A DNA stretch of 64,000 nucleotides from Scatosoma sp045542595 (GCA_045542595.1 JAZQLI010000026.1:5430-69429), one strand, 5' to 3'. Counted from the first letter of the stretch, positions 51,095 through 60,437 are shown. Translations and numbers: made by a program. The notes: a model not told the origin generated them from the letters alone.

Positions 51095-52501
51095 ATGCAA
51101 AAAACAAAAAGGAAAAAACCTACCGAAAAAAACGCCGTACAATCGGTTATCGAAGCGTTTAGGAAAGGTTCTAATGCAACGCGGCTCTCCTTTTTCTGTA
51201 TGGGCGGCGGACAAATTGCAAGGGGGCAAATTGTAAAAGGTGCGCTGTATTTGCTCGCGCAAATTGCATTTATACTCTTTTTGATATTCTTCGGCGGTAG
51301 ATATATTTTGCATTTGTTTTCGGGGAACTTGGGCAATCAACTTGCAGGGGAAATTTGGAATGAAGAATTACAAATTTTCGAAAAAGTAAAAGGGGATAAC
51401 AGTTTCTTAATTTTACTCTACGGCGTGGTTTCCATCGTGCTGACGCTGGTATTTGTCGCCGTTTGGGCAAGCAACGTTTTGGGGAGTTATGAAAACGATA
51501 AGCGTATCCGCGCAGGGGAAAGAGTACGCACCTTAAAACAAGACGTTTCTTTACTCTTAAATGAAAAATTCCACCGTCCGCTTCTCGTAGTGCCGCTTTT
51601 TGGACTGCTTGTCTTCACCGTAATGCCGCTTGTGTTTATGGTGCTGCTGGCGTTTACTAATTACGACTACGCGCATATGCCGCCGGGGAAACTGTTCGAC
51701 TGGGTAGGCTTTGATAACTTTCTTACTATGTTTTCTATCGGTAACGGTACGTCGGGTTTTGCATTCGTGTTTTTACGCGTGCTTATATGGACGTTTATAT
51801 GGGCGTTTTTCGCCACGTTTACCAACTACTTTTTAGGATTGATTATCGCACTGCTCATTCAAAAAAAAGGAATAAAATTCAAAGCGCTTTGGCGTACTCT
51901 GTTCGTGATAGCAATAGCTGTTCCGCAGTTCGTAACGCTGCTTTTGATGCAAAAAATTCTCGATGGCGACGGGATACTCAATAAAATTTTAGGTACAAAT
52001 ATTTTATGGCTTGCCGACCAACGTTTTTTATCGCTTATCCCAAGGCTTATGATTATTTTAGTCAATATTTGGATAGGCGTGCCGTACACCATTTTAATGG
52101 CTTCGGGTATTTTAATGAATATCCCTACCGATTATTACGAAGCGGCGCGTATCGACGGGGCTTCTCCTGTGAAGATTTTTATGAATATTACCTTGCCGTA
52201 TATGTTGCATATCACTACGCCTTATTTAATTACGCAATTTGTAGGGAATATCAACAATTTCAACGTAATATGGCTTTTGACGGGCGGCGGACCGGTGGAT
52301 AACGTGCATTACGGCGGAGGCTCGCAAGCGCAGTCTACCGATTTACTTGTAACTTGGTTATACCGCTTGACTACCGACCAAAACCCTAAATACAACGTAG
52401 CTTCGGTAATCGGTATCGTCATTTTTGTTATCAGTGCGGTAATTTCACTGTTGACGTATAATAGAACGTCGGCGGCAAAAAGGGAGGACGCATTTCAATA
52501 A
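51095..52501 (+). CDS. MalF-type sugar ABC transporter permease
   Basis: About eight membrane helices in 468 residues. The long N-terminal part, with two or more extra helices and a large extracytoplasmic loop before the permease core, is characteristic of MalF. The cytoplasmic coupling (EAA) motif is EAARIDGASPVKIFMNITLP. GGAAAGGAG precedes the ATG by about ten nucleotides. The stop overlaps the start of the next permease by one base. Confidence 0.92.
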   Translation: MQKTKRKKPTEKNAVQSVIEAFRKGSNATRLSFFCMGGGQIARGQIVKGALYLLAQIAFILFLIFFGGRYILHLFSGNLGNQLAGEIWNEELQIFEKVKGDNSFLILLYGVVSIVLTLVFVAVWASNVLGSYENDKRIRAGERVRTLKQDVSLLLNEKFHRPLLVVPLFGLLVFTVMPLVFMVLLAFTNYDYAHMPPGKLFDWVGFDNFLTMFSIGNGTSGFAFVFLRVLIWTFIWAFFATFTNYFLGLIIALLIQKKGIKFKALWRTLFVIAIAVPQFVTLLLMQKILDGDGILNKILGTNILWLADQRFLSLIPRLMIILVNIWIGVPYTILMASGILMNIPTDYYEAARIDGASPVKIFMNITLPYMLHITTPYLITQFVGNINNFNVIWLLTGGGPVDNVHYGGGSQAQSTDLLVTWLYRLTTDQNPKYNVASVIGIVIFVISAVISLLTYNRTSAAKREDAFQ

Positions 52502-53361
52502 TGAATAAATTATTTTTGAAAATACGCAAAAATACGGCAAATATAACGGTATACGCTTTGCTTATTATTTTGGGTACGTTATGGGTTTTGCCGATATGCT
52601 ATCTCGTATATACGGCATTCCGCGTAACGCCGTCGACGGGTATTATTAATACGCTCTTTCCGGATAATTTACAGCTCGGTTTTAATAACTTCAACCGTTT
52701 GTTTTCGGATACAATGTTCGGGCGTTGGCTACTCAATACGTTTATCGTGGCTTTCAGCTCTTGCGCGCTTACTACTTTCTTTATTTTAATGGTGAGTTAC
52801 GCGCTTTCACGGCTGCGCTTTAAAATGCGGAAACCGCTTATGAACGTGTTGCTCGTATTAGGAATGTTCCCCGGGTTTATGAGTATGATTGCCGTATATT
52901 TCATCTTAAAGGCAATGGCACTTACAAACTCTTTGGTGGCGCTCGTAATGGTATATTCGGGCAGTGCGGCGCTTTCGTATTATATTTGTAAAGGTTTTTT
53001 CGATACCGTACCGCGCGCAATGGAAGAAGCGGCAATTTTAGACGGAGCAAGCCAACCCGTCGTGTTTTGGAAAATTATCTTGCCTATGGCAAAGCCGATT
53101 ATCGTATATACGGTACTCACTTCGTTTATTTCGCCTTGGTGTGATTTTATTTTCGTAAACACCATTATCAGCGATAGAGAAAAATATACCGTTTCTCTGG
53201 GACTGTATAAGATGATAAACGCCGAACGGAGTAGTTTTAACGATAACTTCACGGTGTTTTGCGCTGGAGCGTTTGTCGTCGGCGGAATTATCGTAACGTT
53301 ATTTATGAGTATGCAACGCTATTACGTGGAAGGAGTAACAAGCGGCGCGGTAAAAGGTTAA
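52501..53361 (+). CDS. MalG-type sugar ABC transporter permease
   Basis: Six membrane helices in 286 residues, the normal MalG size, with EAA motif EEAAILDGASQPVVFWKIIL and a C-terminus ending in VTSGAVKG, close to the conserved MalG end (GLTAGGVKG). Partner of the upstream MalF-like permease. No ATPase gene is in the operon; a shared MsmX-type ATPase elsewhere is presumably used. Confidence 0.93.
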   Translation: MNKLFLKIRKNTANITVYALLIILGTLWVLPICYLVYTAFRVTPSTGIINTLFPDNLQLGFNNFNRLFSDTMFGRWLLNTFIVAFSSCALTTFFILMVSYALSRLRFKMRKPLMNVLLVLGMFPGFMSMIAVYFILKAMALTNSLVALVMVYSGSAALSYYICKGFFDTVPRAMEEAAILDGASQPVVFWKIILPMAKPIIVYTVLTSFISPWCDFIFVNTIISDREKYTVSLGLYKMINAERSSFNDNFTVFCAGAFVVGGIIVTLFMSMQRYYVEGVTSGAVKG

Positions 53362-53375
53362 CAAAAGGCTAACAA

Positions 53376-53404
53376 AAAGCCGTTCGTTTTTCGAACGGCT
53401 TTTT
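53376..53404. terminator. Bidirectional terminator between two ABC transporter operons
   Basis: AAAAAGCCGTTCG-TTTTT-CGAACGGCTTTTT: perfect stem flanked by A and T tracts; serves convergent operons. Confidence 0.92.
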
Positions 53405-53413
53405 GCTTTTATA

Positions 53414-54220
53414 TTATCGGTTTTTAATTACTAATTTTTCAAGCAACGCCACCAAAGCGTACATAACGGCGGCAAGTACGCAGAGTATAAATACCGCACT
53501 CATTACAAGGTCAAGCTTAAACACCTGCCCACCGTACACGATAAGATAGCCTATTCCTGCTTTCGAAACGATATATTCGCCCATAATCGAGCCTATCCAA
53601 GCCATACCTACGTTGATTTTCAGCATAGAGATAAAATTCGGCAGGGACGACGGAACGACGAGCTTGGTTAAAATTTGCCATTTACTCGCGCCCATAGAAC
53701 GTAACAATAAAATTTTGTTTTCATCCGTTGCCATAAATCCGTTTAACATATTTAAAATGGCAACGATAAGTCCTATCAATACGGTCATAAAAACAATCGC
53801 TTTGCTGCCCGTGCCGAACCAAATGATAATCAACGGTCCAAGCGCAATTTTCGGCAGGGCGTTGAGTACCACGAGATAGGGCTCGGAAATGCGGCGAAAG
53901 GCTTCACTCCACCAAAGAAGAAGTGCAACGCCATATCCTACGACAACGGCAATGAAAAAGCCGGCTAGCGTTTCCCAAAGCGTAGTGCCGATATGATAAA
54001 AAAGAGTGCCGTTTTCGTATAAATCTACAATGCTTTTCGCAATGCGCGACGGGGAACTTGTAATAAAGGGGTTTACCCATTGCAGGCTTGCCGAAAGCTC
54101 CCAAAAAACGAGTAATATAAGCAATACCGATATGCGCGCCACGTTAACGATTACGCTTTTTTTGCGTACGTTTTTGAGATACGTCATATGTTCTTTTGAA
54201 TGTTGCATTTCGTTTTTCAT
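53414..54220 (-). CDS. ABC transporter permease, SsuC/TauC/ThiX type
   Basis: A 268-residue permease with about six helices, the binding-protein-dependent motif GASKWQILTKLVVPSSLP, and the family start region VFWELSASLQWVNPFITSSPSRI. The ATG at 54220 overlaps the ATPase gene by 4 nt and follows GGAAGGAG; six extra upstream codons are dismissed. Family transporters import sulfonates, nitrate, taurine or thiamine precursors. Confidence 0.88.
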   Translation of the reverse strand: MKNEMQHSKEHMTYLKNVRKKSVIVNVARISVLLILLVFWELSASLQWVNPFITSSPSRIAKSIVDLYENGTLFYHIGTTLWETLAGFFIAVVVGYGVALLLWWSEAFRRISEPYLVVLNALPKIALGPLIIIWFGTGSKAIVFMTVLIGLIVAILNMLNGFMATDENKILLLRSMGASKWQILTKLVVPSSLPNFISMLKINVGMAWIGSIMGEYIVSKAGIGYLIVYGGQVFKLDLVMSAVFILCVLAAVMYALVALLEKLVIKNR

Positions 54221-54948
54221 ACGTTTAACTCCTTCCAAAGCAATTCAAACCAACCCGAAAACGCTTTGTTTTCACGGCGTTTTAACGGTTCGTTTTCTTC
54301 AAAGTCTAAAGTGTGTTCGGCAACGACGGTTGCAGGGCGTTGGGATAAAACGAAAATTCTATCCGCTACCGAAATAGCTTCGCTGATGTCGTGCGTAATT
54401 AAAAGCGCCGTCTTTTTTTCGCTGCGGATAATTTTATATACGTCGTCGCACACGGTAAGCCGTGTTTGATAATCGAGTGCGGAAAACGGTTCGTCGAGCA
54501 ATAATATATCAGGATTAACCGAAAGCGTTCTAATCAACGCTGCACGTTGCCGCATACCGCCCGATAAGGCGGCGGGGTAGTTTTTAAGGAATTGTTTCAA
54601 ACCGTATTTTTCGGCGAGCGATAAGGCGCGCGTACGTTGATTTGCGTTATTCGTGCCTTTAATTTCCAAGGGCAAAAAGATGTTTTTTTCTATCGTGCGC
54701 CAAGGAAACAGTTCGTCTTTTTGTAACATATATCCAAACGTTCCGTCGGAAATCACTTTTCCTGAAGTGGGTTGCAATAAGCCTGCCGCCAAGGATAACA
54801 AAGTGGTTTTTCCGCAACCGGAAGGGCCTATTATGGCAACAAATTCGCCTTCCGATACCGTTAAATTTAAATTTTTCACGGCAACGGTTTCCCCTTGTTT
54901 ACTGTGATAGTGCATCGAAACGTTTTCAAAACGTAAAACTTCTTTCAT
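54217..54948 (-). CDS. ABC transporter ATP-binding protein, SsuB/TauB/ThiZ type
   Basis: Walker A GPSGCGKTT at about residues 42-50, Q-loop MLQKDELFPW, signature LSGGMRQRAALIRTL and Walker B ILLLDEPFSALD. Length 243 residues. Middle gene of the minus-strand operon: binding protein, ATPase, permease. Start has GGAAGG upstream. Confidence 0.92.
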   Translation of the reverse strand: MKEVLRFENVSMHYHSKQGETVAVKNLNLTVSEGEFVAIIGPSGCGKTTLLSLAAGLLQPTSGKVISDGTFGYMLQKDELFPWRTIEKNIFLPLEIKGTNNANQRTRALSLAEKYGLKQFLKNYPAALSGGMRQRAALIRTLSVNPDILLLDEPFSALDYQTRLTVCDDVYKIIRSEKKTALLITHDISEAISVADRIFVLSQRPATVVAEHTLDFEENEPLKRRENKAFSGWFELLWKELNV

Positions 54949-54981
54949 TTGCGTATTCCTTCCAGATAGTATTTCTAAACG

Positions 54982-55998
54982 TTATTTTTTATAAATCTCG
55001 TTATAAACTTTTTTCGCGTACGCGTTGTTTACCATTTCACTCATTTGAGCGCGACGGGTAAGCTCGCCTGCGTTTTCAATGATATCCTGCAAACGGTTAA
55101 AGCTTGCTTCCGTCATAGAAAGTTCGGTGCGCCAAGCGTCGATATTCTTATACCTTTCCACCGACGCGGCAAGCGATTCTTGCGACGTGCCTTCGAAATA
55201 TTTGGTTAAATAAGGGGCTACGGTGGCGGCAGGGGTTTCGTTGATATATTTCACTGCCTTGGTAACGGCGCGTAAAAAGCCTTCCGCCGTGCTTTCGTTA
55301 GCTTTCAGCCAAGAATTTTTCGCCATAAAACAGGTGTAGGGTACTTCGCCCGAAGCTTCGCCAACGGAAGCTACTACGTAGCCCTTGCCTGCCGCTTCGT
55401 ATTCGTATGCTACGGGGTCGAACATAGTGCAATAATCGGCAGTGCCCGCTTCAAATGCGCTGGTCATCAAGTTAAACGCCACGTCGTAATTCAAAGTTAA
55501 ATCTACGCCGTCGGTTAAGTTGTTTTGCGTAAGTATATATTCAAACGTCATAGCAGGTACGCCGCCTTTCCGTCCGGCTAAAATTTCTTTACCTTTTAAG
55601 TTCTCCCACTTAAAATCGGGTTCGGGGTTTCTCGAAACCAAAAACGAGCCGTCGCGCTTGGTGAGTTGCCCAAATACCGTAGGTACGTCGGACGAGCCGC
55701 CCACAAGTACGTATAACGCCGCTTCAGGGCCACAAAAACCGATATCGGCGTCGCCGGAAAGCACGGCGGACATTACGTTATCCGCGCCGCCGCCGTTGGT
55801 GAGTTCAATTTTGATGTTTTCCGCTTCAAAATACCCCAAAGAATCGGCAAGGTATAACGGCGCGTAGAATACGGAGTGGGTAACTTCGTTAATTTGTAAC
55901 GTTTTCACGCCGTTAGGTTGTTCGCCGCAAGCGGAAAGGGGTAATATAGTAAAGCAAGCGGCAAGAGCCGCGGATAAAAATTTTGTTTGTTTTTTCAT
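54982..55998 (-). CDS. ABC transporter substrate-binding lipoprotein, NMT1/THI5-like
   Basis: Signal peptide with lipobox LPLSAC (C24) and an NMT1/SsuA-like domain: TLQINEVTHSVFYAPLYLADSLGYF at the start of the mature part and ADIGFCGPEAALYVL in the middle. These proteins bind hydroxymethylpyrimidine-type thiamine precursors (ThiY), sulfonates or nitrate. Length 338 residues from the ATG at 55998, which has GGAGG upstream; the 26 residues before it in the open frame are not used. No TPP riboswitch precedes it, which weakens the thiamine option. Confidence 0.88.
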   Translation of the reverse strand: MKKQTKFLSAALAACFTILPLSACGEQPNGVKTLQINEVTHSVFYAPLYLADSLGYFEAENIKIELTNGGGADNVMSAVLSGDADIGFCGPEAALYVLVGGSSDVPTVFGQLTKRDGSFLVSRNPEPDFKWENLKGKEILAGRKGGVPAMTFEYILTQNNLTDGVDLTLNYDVAFNLMTSAFEAGTADYCTMFDPVAYEYEAAGKGYVVASVGEASGEVPYTCFMAKNSWLKANESTAEGFLRAVTKAVKYINETPAATVAPYLTKYFEGTSQESLAASVERYKNIDAWRTELSMTEASFNRLQDIIENAGELTRRAQMSEMVNNAYAKKVYNEIYKK

Positions 55999-56038
55999 TG
56001 TAAAAGGCCTCCAAAATTGAAAAAAATTAGAATAATAT

Positions 56039-56068
56039 ATTATATGATAGGGTGTTAATAATTGACAA
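56039..56068 (-). promoter_or_regulatory. SigA promoter of the ABC transporter operon
   Basis: Minus strand TTGTCA (56068-56063) and TATAAT (56044-56039) with an 18-bp spacer. Its -35 overlaps by five bases the -35 of the divergent valS promoter. Confidence 0.75.
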
Positions 56069-56090
56069 CGGCGCAAAAAAGTAGTAAAAT
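56062..56090 (+). promoter_or_regulatory. SigA promoter of valS
   Basis: TTGACA (56062-56067) and TAAAAT (56085-56090) with a 17-bp spacer. The roughly 80-nt leader to valS is too short for a standard T-box. Confidence 0.8.
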
Positions 56091-56179
56091 GAGTAAGCTA
56101 TTCTATTTTCTAAAATGGATGATTGCGCGCTTAACGCGTGGGGAAAATAAAGAAAAGACGTACGACGAGGGTTGTGATT

Positions 56180-58801
56180 ATGGAAATGCAAAAGACGTAT
56201 AATCCTAAAGATTTTGAAGACAGAATTTACGCGGACTGGGAAAGTTCGGGTTATTTTCGCGCGGAAATCGACGAAAATAAAGTGCCGTTTACCATTATGA
56301 TGCCGCCTCCCAACATCACGGGGCAGCTGCATATGGGACACGCTATGGACGCGACGATGCAAGATACGCTTATTCGTTTTAAGCGTATGCAAGGCTATGC
56401 CGCGCTTTGGCTTCCCGGTTGCGACCACGCTTCTATTGCCACCGAAGTAAAAATTGTAGAAAAAATGAAATCGGAAGGGCTTACCAAAGCCGACCTTGGT
56501 CGCGAAGGATTTTTAAAACGCGCTTGGGAATGGAAAGAACAGTACGGCAACCGTATTATGATGCAACAACGCAAAATGGGTACGTCGTGCGACTGGTCGC
56601 GTCAAGCATTCACGATGGACGAAAAATGCTCTCGCGCCGTTCGTGAAGTATTCGTAAACCTTTACGAAAAAGGACTTATTTATCAAGGGGACAGAATTAT
56701 CAACTGGTGTCCCTGTTGTAAAACCGCGCTTTCGGACGCGGAAGTGGAATACGCGGAAGAGGGCGGTCATTTTTGGCATTTGCGCTACGTCGCTACCGAC
56801 AACAGCGCGGAAGTTATCGTAGCAACTACTCGTCCCGAAACTATGCTCGGCGATACCGCAGTGGCGGTGCACCCCGACGATACGCGCTATCAAGCGCTTG
56901 TTGGAAAAACACTCACCTTGCCTTTGGTTGGTAGAGAAATTCCCGTTGTCGCGGACGAATACGTAGACCCTGCTTTCGGTACGGGCTGCGTTAAAATCAC
57001 TCCCGCACACGACCCTAACGACTTTGAAGTGGGTACGCGCCATAACCTGCCTATTATCCGCGTTATGAACGACGACGGTACTATGAACAACCTTGCAGGG
57101 AAGTACGAAGGGCTGGATAGATACGAAGCGCGTAAGCAAATCGTTGCCGATTTGGAAAAGAGCGGCAATCTTGTGAAGATAGAAGCGCATACGCATAACG
57201 TAGGGCATTGCTACCGTTGTCATTCTACGGTAGAACCTATCGTATCCAAACAATGGTTTGTAAAGATGGAACCGCTTGCAAAACCTGCTATTCAAGCGGT
57301 AATGCGCAATAAAGTGCGTTTCGTACCCGAACGCTTCTCGAAAATTTATTATAACTGGATGGAAAACGTTCGCGATTGGTGTATTTCCCGTCAACTTTGG
57401 TGGGGACACCGTATTCCCGTTTGGTATTGTAAAGACTGCGGCGAAGTGATTTGTACGAAAGAAGACCCCACCGTTTGTCCTAAATGCGGTAGTGCGCATT
57501 TACGTCAAGACGAAGACGTACTCGATACGTGGTTCTCGTCCGCGCTTTGGCCGTTCTCTACGCTCGGTTATCCTGAAAACACGGCAGATTATAATTATTT
57601 CTATCCCACCGACGTTTTGGTAACGGGTTACGATATCATATTCTTCTGGGTTTCGAGAATGATTTTCTCGGGGATAGAGCACACGGGAAAAGTACCTTTC
57701 CACGACGTACTCATTCACGGTATTATTCGTGATGAACAGGGCAGAAAAATGAGTAAATCGCTGGGCAACGGTATCGACCCCTTAGTGGTTATCGAAAAAT
57801 ACGGTGCAGATTCGTTGCGGTTGTCTTTGCTCACGGGTGTTGCGCCCGGTAACGATACTCGTTATTCGGATGCGAAAGTGGAATCTTGTCGCAACTTTAT
57901 CAATAAGCTTTGGAACGCGGCGCGTTTCGTGCTGATGAACGTAGGGGATAGAAAAATTGCGCCTATCGAAAGCGTGAAATTAACGCCTGCGGATAAGTGG
58001 ATTGTTTCTAAACTGCAAACGTGCATTCGCGAAGTAACCACTAACTTGAATAAATACGAACTCGGTGTAGCAAGCGACCTTGCTATGAGTTTCGTTTGGG
58101 ACGATTTTTGCGATTGGTATATCGAGCTTTCCAAGCCTGCATTATACGCGGAAGACGAGAAGAAAAAATCGGACGCGCTTTCGGTGCTTTGCTACGTTTT
58201 GGAAAACGCGCTCAAATTGTTGCATCCGTTTATTCCGTTCGTTACCGAAGAAATCTATGCAAATCTTCCGGGCGTAACGGGTAGCATTATGGTTTCCGAA
58301 TTCCCCCGTTATAACTTCAAGGCTTCTTATAAAAAGGAAGCAAAGGCGTTTGAAGGGGTTATGGAAATGATAAAAGCCGTGCGCGCTATGAAAAAGGACG
58401 CCGATTGTCCCCCTTCTAAAAAGGTAGAACTGTTTGTCATTACCGAAAATAAACGCCTTGTAACTTTGAATAAAGACTGTATTATCAAGCTTTCGGGGGC
58501 GAGTGCACTCACGCTTGTAGACGACGCCGCTTTGGCAGGGGATAAAACGGTTTCCGCGGTAACTGAAATTGCGCAAATTTACGTACCGCTTGGAGAACTT
58601 GTCGATTTGGAAAAAGAAAAAGCCCGTTTGCAAGCGGAAATCGAGCGTATCAACGGGGAAATTGCCCGTGCGGAAGGTAAGCTCGCCAACGAGAAATTCG
58701 TCAGCAAAGCGCCTAAAAAGTTGGTAGACGACGAACGGGAAAAATTGAAAAAATATTGCGATATGAAAGCTAAGTGCGTAGCGCAGTTGGAAAGCTTATA
58801 A
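56180..58801 (+). CDS. valS: Valine-tRNA ligase
   Basis: Class I synthetase with HIGH-type motif LHMGHAMD near residue 46, the CP1 editing domain (VATTRPETMLGDTAVAVHP), KMSKS in GRKMSKSLGNG, and a C-terminal coiled coil (about 805-870). Length 873 residues. The open frame extends upstream, but GAGGG lies before the ATG at 56180; an ATG at 56186 is another option. Two Cys pairs (CKDC and CPKC near 420-446) suggest a zinc-binding insert in the connective region. Confidence 0.96.
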   Translation: MEMQKTYNPKDFEDRIYADWESSGYFRAEIDENKVPFTIMMPPPNITGQLHMGHAMDATMQDTLIRFKRMQGYAALWLPGCDHASIATEVKIVEKMKSEGLTKADLGREGFLKRAWEWKEQYGNRIMMQQRKMGTSCDWSRQAFTMDEKCSRAVREVFVNLYEKGLIYQGDRIINWCPCCKTALSDAEVEYAEEGGHFWHLRYVATDNSAEVIVATTRPETMLGDTAVAVHPDDTRYQALVGKTLTLPLVGREIPVVADEYVDPAFGTGCVKITPAHDPNDFEVGTRHNLPIIRVMNDDGTMNNLAGKYEGLDRYEARKQIVADLEKSGNLVKIEAHTHNVGHCYRCHSTVEPIVSKQWFVKMEPLAKPAIQAVMRNKVRFVPERFSKIYYNWMENVRDWCISRQLWWGHRIPVWYCKDCGEVICTKEDPTVCPKCGSAHLRQDEDVLDTWFSSALWPFSTLGYPENTADYNYFYPTDVLVTGYDIIFFWVSRMIFSGIEHTGKVPFHDVLIHGIIRDEQGRKMSKSLGNGIDPLVVIEKYGADSLRLSLLTGVAPGNDTRYSDAKVESCRNFINKLWNAARFVLMNVGDRKIAPIESVKLTPADKWIVSKLQTCIREVTTNLNKYELGVASDLAMSFVWDDFCDWYIELSKPALYAEDEKKKSDALSVLCYVLENALKLLHPFIPFVTEEIYANLPGVTGSIMVSEFPRYNFKASYKKEAKAFEGVMEMIKAVRAMKKDADCPPSKKVELFVITENKRLVTLNKDCIIKLSGASALTLVDDAALAGDKTVSAVTEIAQIYVPLGELVDLEKEKARLQAEIERINGEIARAEGKLANEKFVSKAPKKLVDDEREKLKKYCDMKAKCVAQLESL

Positions 58802-58811
58802 GGAAGTGGCT

Positions 58812-60125
58812 ATGTTGACGACGTGTAAATTCGGCGGAACTTCGCTTGCTTGCAGTGAAAATATCCGCCGCTGTTGCGACATAGTACGGGCGGATGAAAA
58901 CCGTAAGTTTATCGTGGTTTCCGCTCCGGGTAAAAAAGATAAAAACGCCACGAAAGTAACCGATTTACTGTTGGCGTGCTACGAAAACCGTTTTAATGAA
59001 GACGCTTTTAACAAATTATTTTTGCAAATGGAAGAGATATTTAAAGAAATTTCTTCCCTTGTACCTGCGTTTCCCATTGAAGAAGAATTGCAAACGGTTT
59101 ATAAACAAATAAAAAACTCCGAAGCGAATATCGATTTCGTTTTATCGCGCGGGGAATATTTAAACGCGAAAATTATCGCAAGCTGCTTAGGGTACGAATT
59201 TTTAGACGCGGCGAAATTTATTCGCTTTCATAAAGGGGAGTTGGATATGCGCGCGACGATAGCTTGCGCGAAAAACGTATCTATAGACAGGCGTTACGTC
59301 ATTCCCGGGTTTTACGGTTTGGACGAACACGGGCATATAAAAACGTTCAGCCGCGGCGGTAGCGATATTACGGGCTCTGTCGTTGCAAGAGTTTTCGGCT
59401 GTGATTTATACGAAAACTGGACGGACGTAGACGGTATTCGCGTGTGCGACCCGAAAATCGTGGAAAACAGTAAAAAGGTAGACCAGGTATCGTTTAGAGA
59501 ACTGCGTGAAATGTCGTATATGGGTGCGTCCGTGTTGCACGCGGAAACGCTTTTGCCAATCGTAGACGAACCTATTCCCATCGTTATCCGCAACAGTTTT
59601 GCGCCGCAATTAAAAGGCACGCAAATCTTGAAAAAGCGTACGGAAGTTTCGTTGCGAGAAACAATTACTTGTATTACGGGCAAAAACGATTATACCTGTA
59701 TCCAAGTATCTAAAATGATGCTGGATAAGGAGCTGGGTTACGTTAAAAAGGTAACGGCGGTATTCGAAGAATATCACATCAGCATTTCACATACCCATTC
59801 GGGGTTGGATAATATTTGCTTTTTCGTAGAGCAATCGCAATACGTACATATTTCCTTTACCGACTTTTTGGCAGTCTTGCGTTCGCGCATAAACGCGGAT
59901 AAAGTAGTGGGGCACGAAAAGATAGCGCTTTTGGCAGTTATCGGGCATAATTTGTCGGGCAAGGTGGGGATACTCGCGAAAATATTCAACGCCTTAAAAG
60001 AAAAGGATATCAGCGTAAAAACGATATACCAAAGCATTAGCGAATGTAATATTATTATCGGCATTGAAAACAGTCGGTTAAGCGATTGTATTCGTGCTAT
60101 ATACAAAGAATTGATAGAAAATTAA
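58812..60125 (+). CDS. lysC: Aspartate kinase
   Basis: First enzyme of the aspartate family pathway. KFGGTSLA motif at residues 6-13, the substrate-binding SRGGSDITGS and WTDVDGI motifs, then tandem ACT domains (about 295-437) for amino acid feedback. Length 437 residues. An in-frame GTG at 58806 falls inside the spacer after AAGGAAG; the ATG at 58812 is favoured. It starts 10 nt after valS, so is probably cotranscribed. hom and thrH lie elsewhere in the window. Confidence 0.94.
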   Translation: MLTTCKFGGTSLACSENIRRCCDIVRADENRKFIVVSAPGKKDKNATKVTDLLLACYENRFNEDAFNKLFLQMEEIFKEISSLVPAFPIEEELQTVYKQIKNSEANIDFVLSRGEYLNAKIIASCLGYEFLDAAKFIRFHKGELDMRATIACAKNVSIDRRYVIPGFYGLDEHGHIKTFSRGGSDITGSVVARVFGCDLYENWTDVDGIRVCDPKIVENSKKVDQVSFRELREMSYMGASVLHAETLLPIVDEPIPIVIRNSFAPQLKGTQILKKRTEVSLRETITCITGKNDYTCIQVSKMMLDKELGYVKKVTAVFEEYHISISHTHSGLDNICFFVEQSQYVHISFTDFLAVLRSRINADKVVGHEKIALLAVIGHNLSGKVGILAKIFNALKEKDISVKTIYQSISECNIIIGIENSRLSDCIRAIYKELIEN

Positions 60126-60137
60126 AGAAAAATTCAC

Positions 60138-60165
60138 GGCGAAAATGAAAAAATCGCCTTTTTTT
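60138..60165 (+). terminator. Terminator after lysC
   Basis: GGCGA (60138-60142) with TCGCC (60154-60158) and an A-rich 11-nt loop, followed by seven T residues. Stem is short but the U-tract is strong. Confidence 0.7.
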
Positions 60166-60221
60166 CTTTAAAACGCGTTTAAAATGCATAAAAATAGGAA
60201 AAAGTTTGAAAAAAAGTGCGT

Positions 60222-60233
60222 TCAAACGTTTGA
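60222..60233. promoter_or_regulatory. Perfect 12-bp palindrome over the str promoter
   Basis: TCAAACGTTTGA is a perfect palindrome; its last four bases are the first four of the -35 hexamer. A bound regulator would block the promoter. Confidence 0.5.
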
Positions 60234-60258
60234 CAATACGTTTGGAAAATGCTAAAAT
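60230..60258 (+). promoter_or_regulatory. SigA promoter of the str operon
   Basis: TTGACA (60230-60235) and TAAAAT (60253-60258) with a 17-bp spacer. It leaves a leader of about 140 nt before rpsL. Confidence 0.88.
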
Positions 60259-60284
60259 AATAAGGCTGTAGCAAAGGGGATACT

Positions 60285-60437
60285 ATGCCCTTTTGTCCAA
60301 AGTGCGGCGGACAAGCCGCAAATAACTTCGCTTTCTTTGAAATTGCGGTAAGGGCAATTTCGAGAAAAATATATTCCAAATTTTTACAAGGAGGTCGACG
60401 ATATGCCTACTATCAATCAGCTTATCAAGAAAGGTAG
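60285..60437 (+). CDS. Candidate 50-codon leader ORF overlapping rpsL
   Basis: An ORF of 50 residues starts at ATG 60285, preceded by AAGGGGA at five bases, only about 20 nt after the predicted transcription start. It begins MPFCPKCGGQAANN, a half zinc ribbon, then becomes basic. It ends at 60437, 35 nt inside rpsL in another frame, and covers two hairpins: TGCGGC/GCCGCA (60303-60320) and GAAATTGC/GCAATTTC (60339-60361). It may be a leader peptide, a remnant of a zinc-ribbon gene, or chance. Confidence 0.35.
   Translation: MPFCPKCGGQAANNFAFFEIAVRAISRKIYSKFLQGGRRYAYYQSAYQER

Noticed and set aside
55999..56062. TPP riboswitch upstream of the NMT1/THI5-like binding protein
   Set aside because: The 40-nt leader is too short and lacks the CUGAGA and ACCUGA motifs.
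56077..56179. T-box leader upstream of valS
   Set aside because: The leader is only about 80 nt and lacks a specifier hairpin, the conserved T-box bulge and a terminator.
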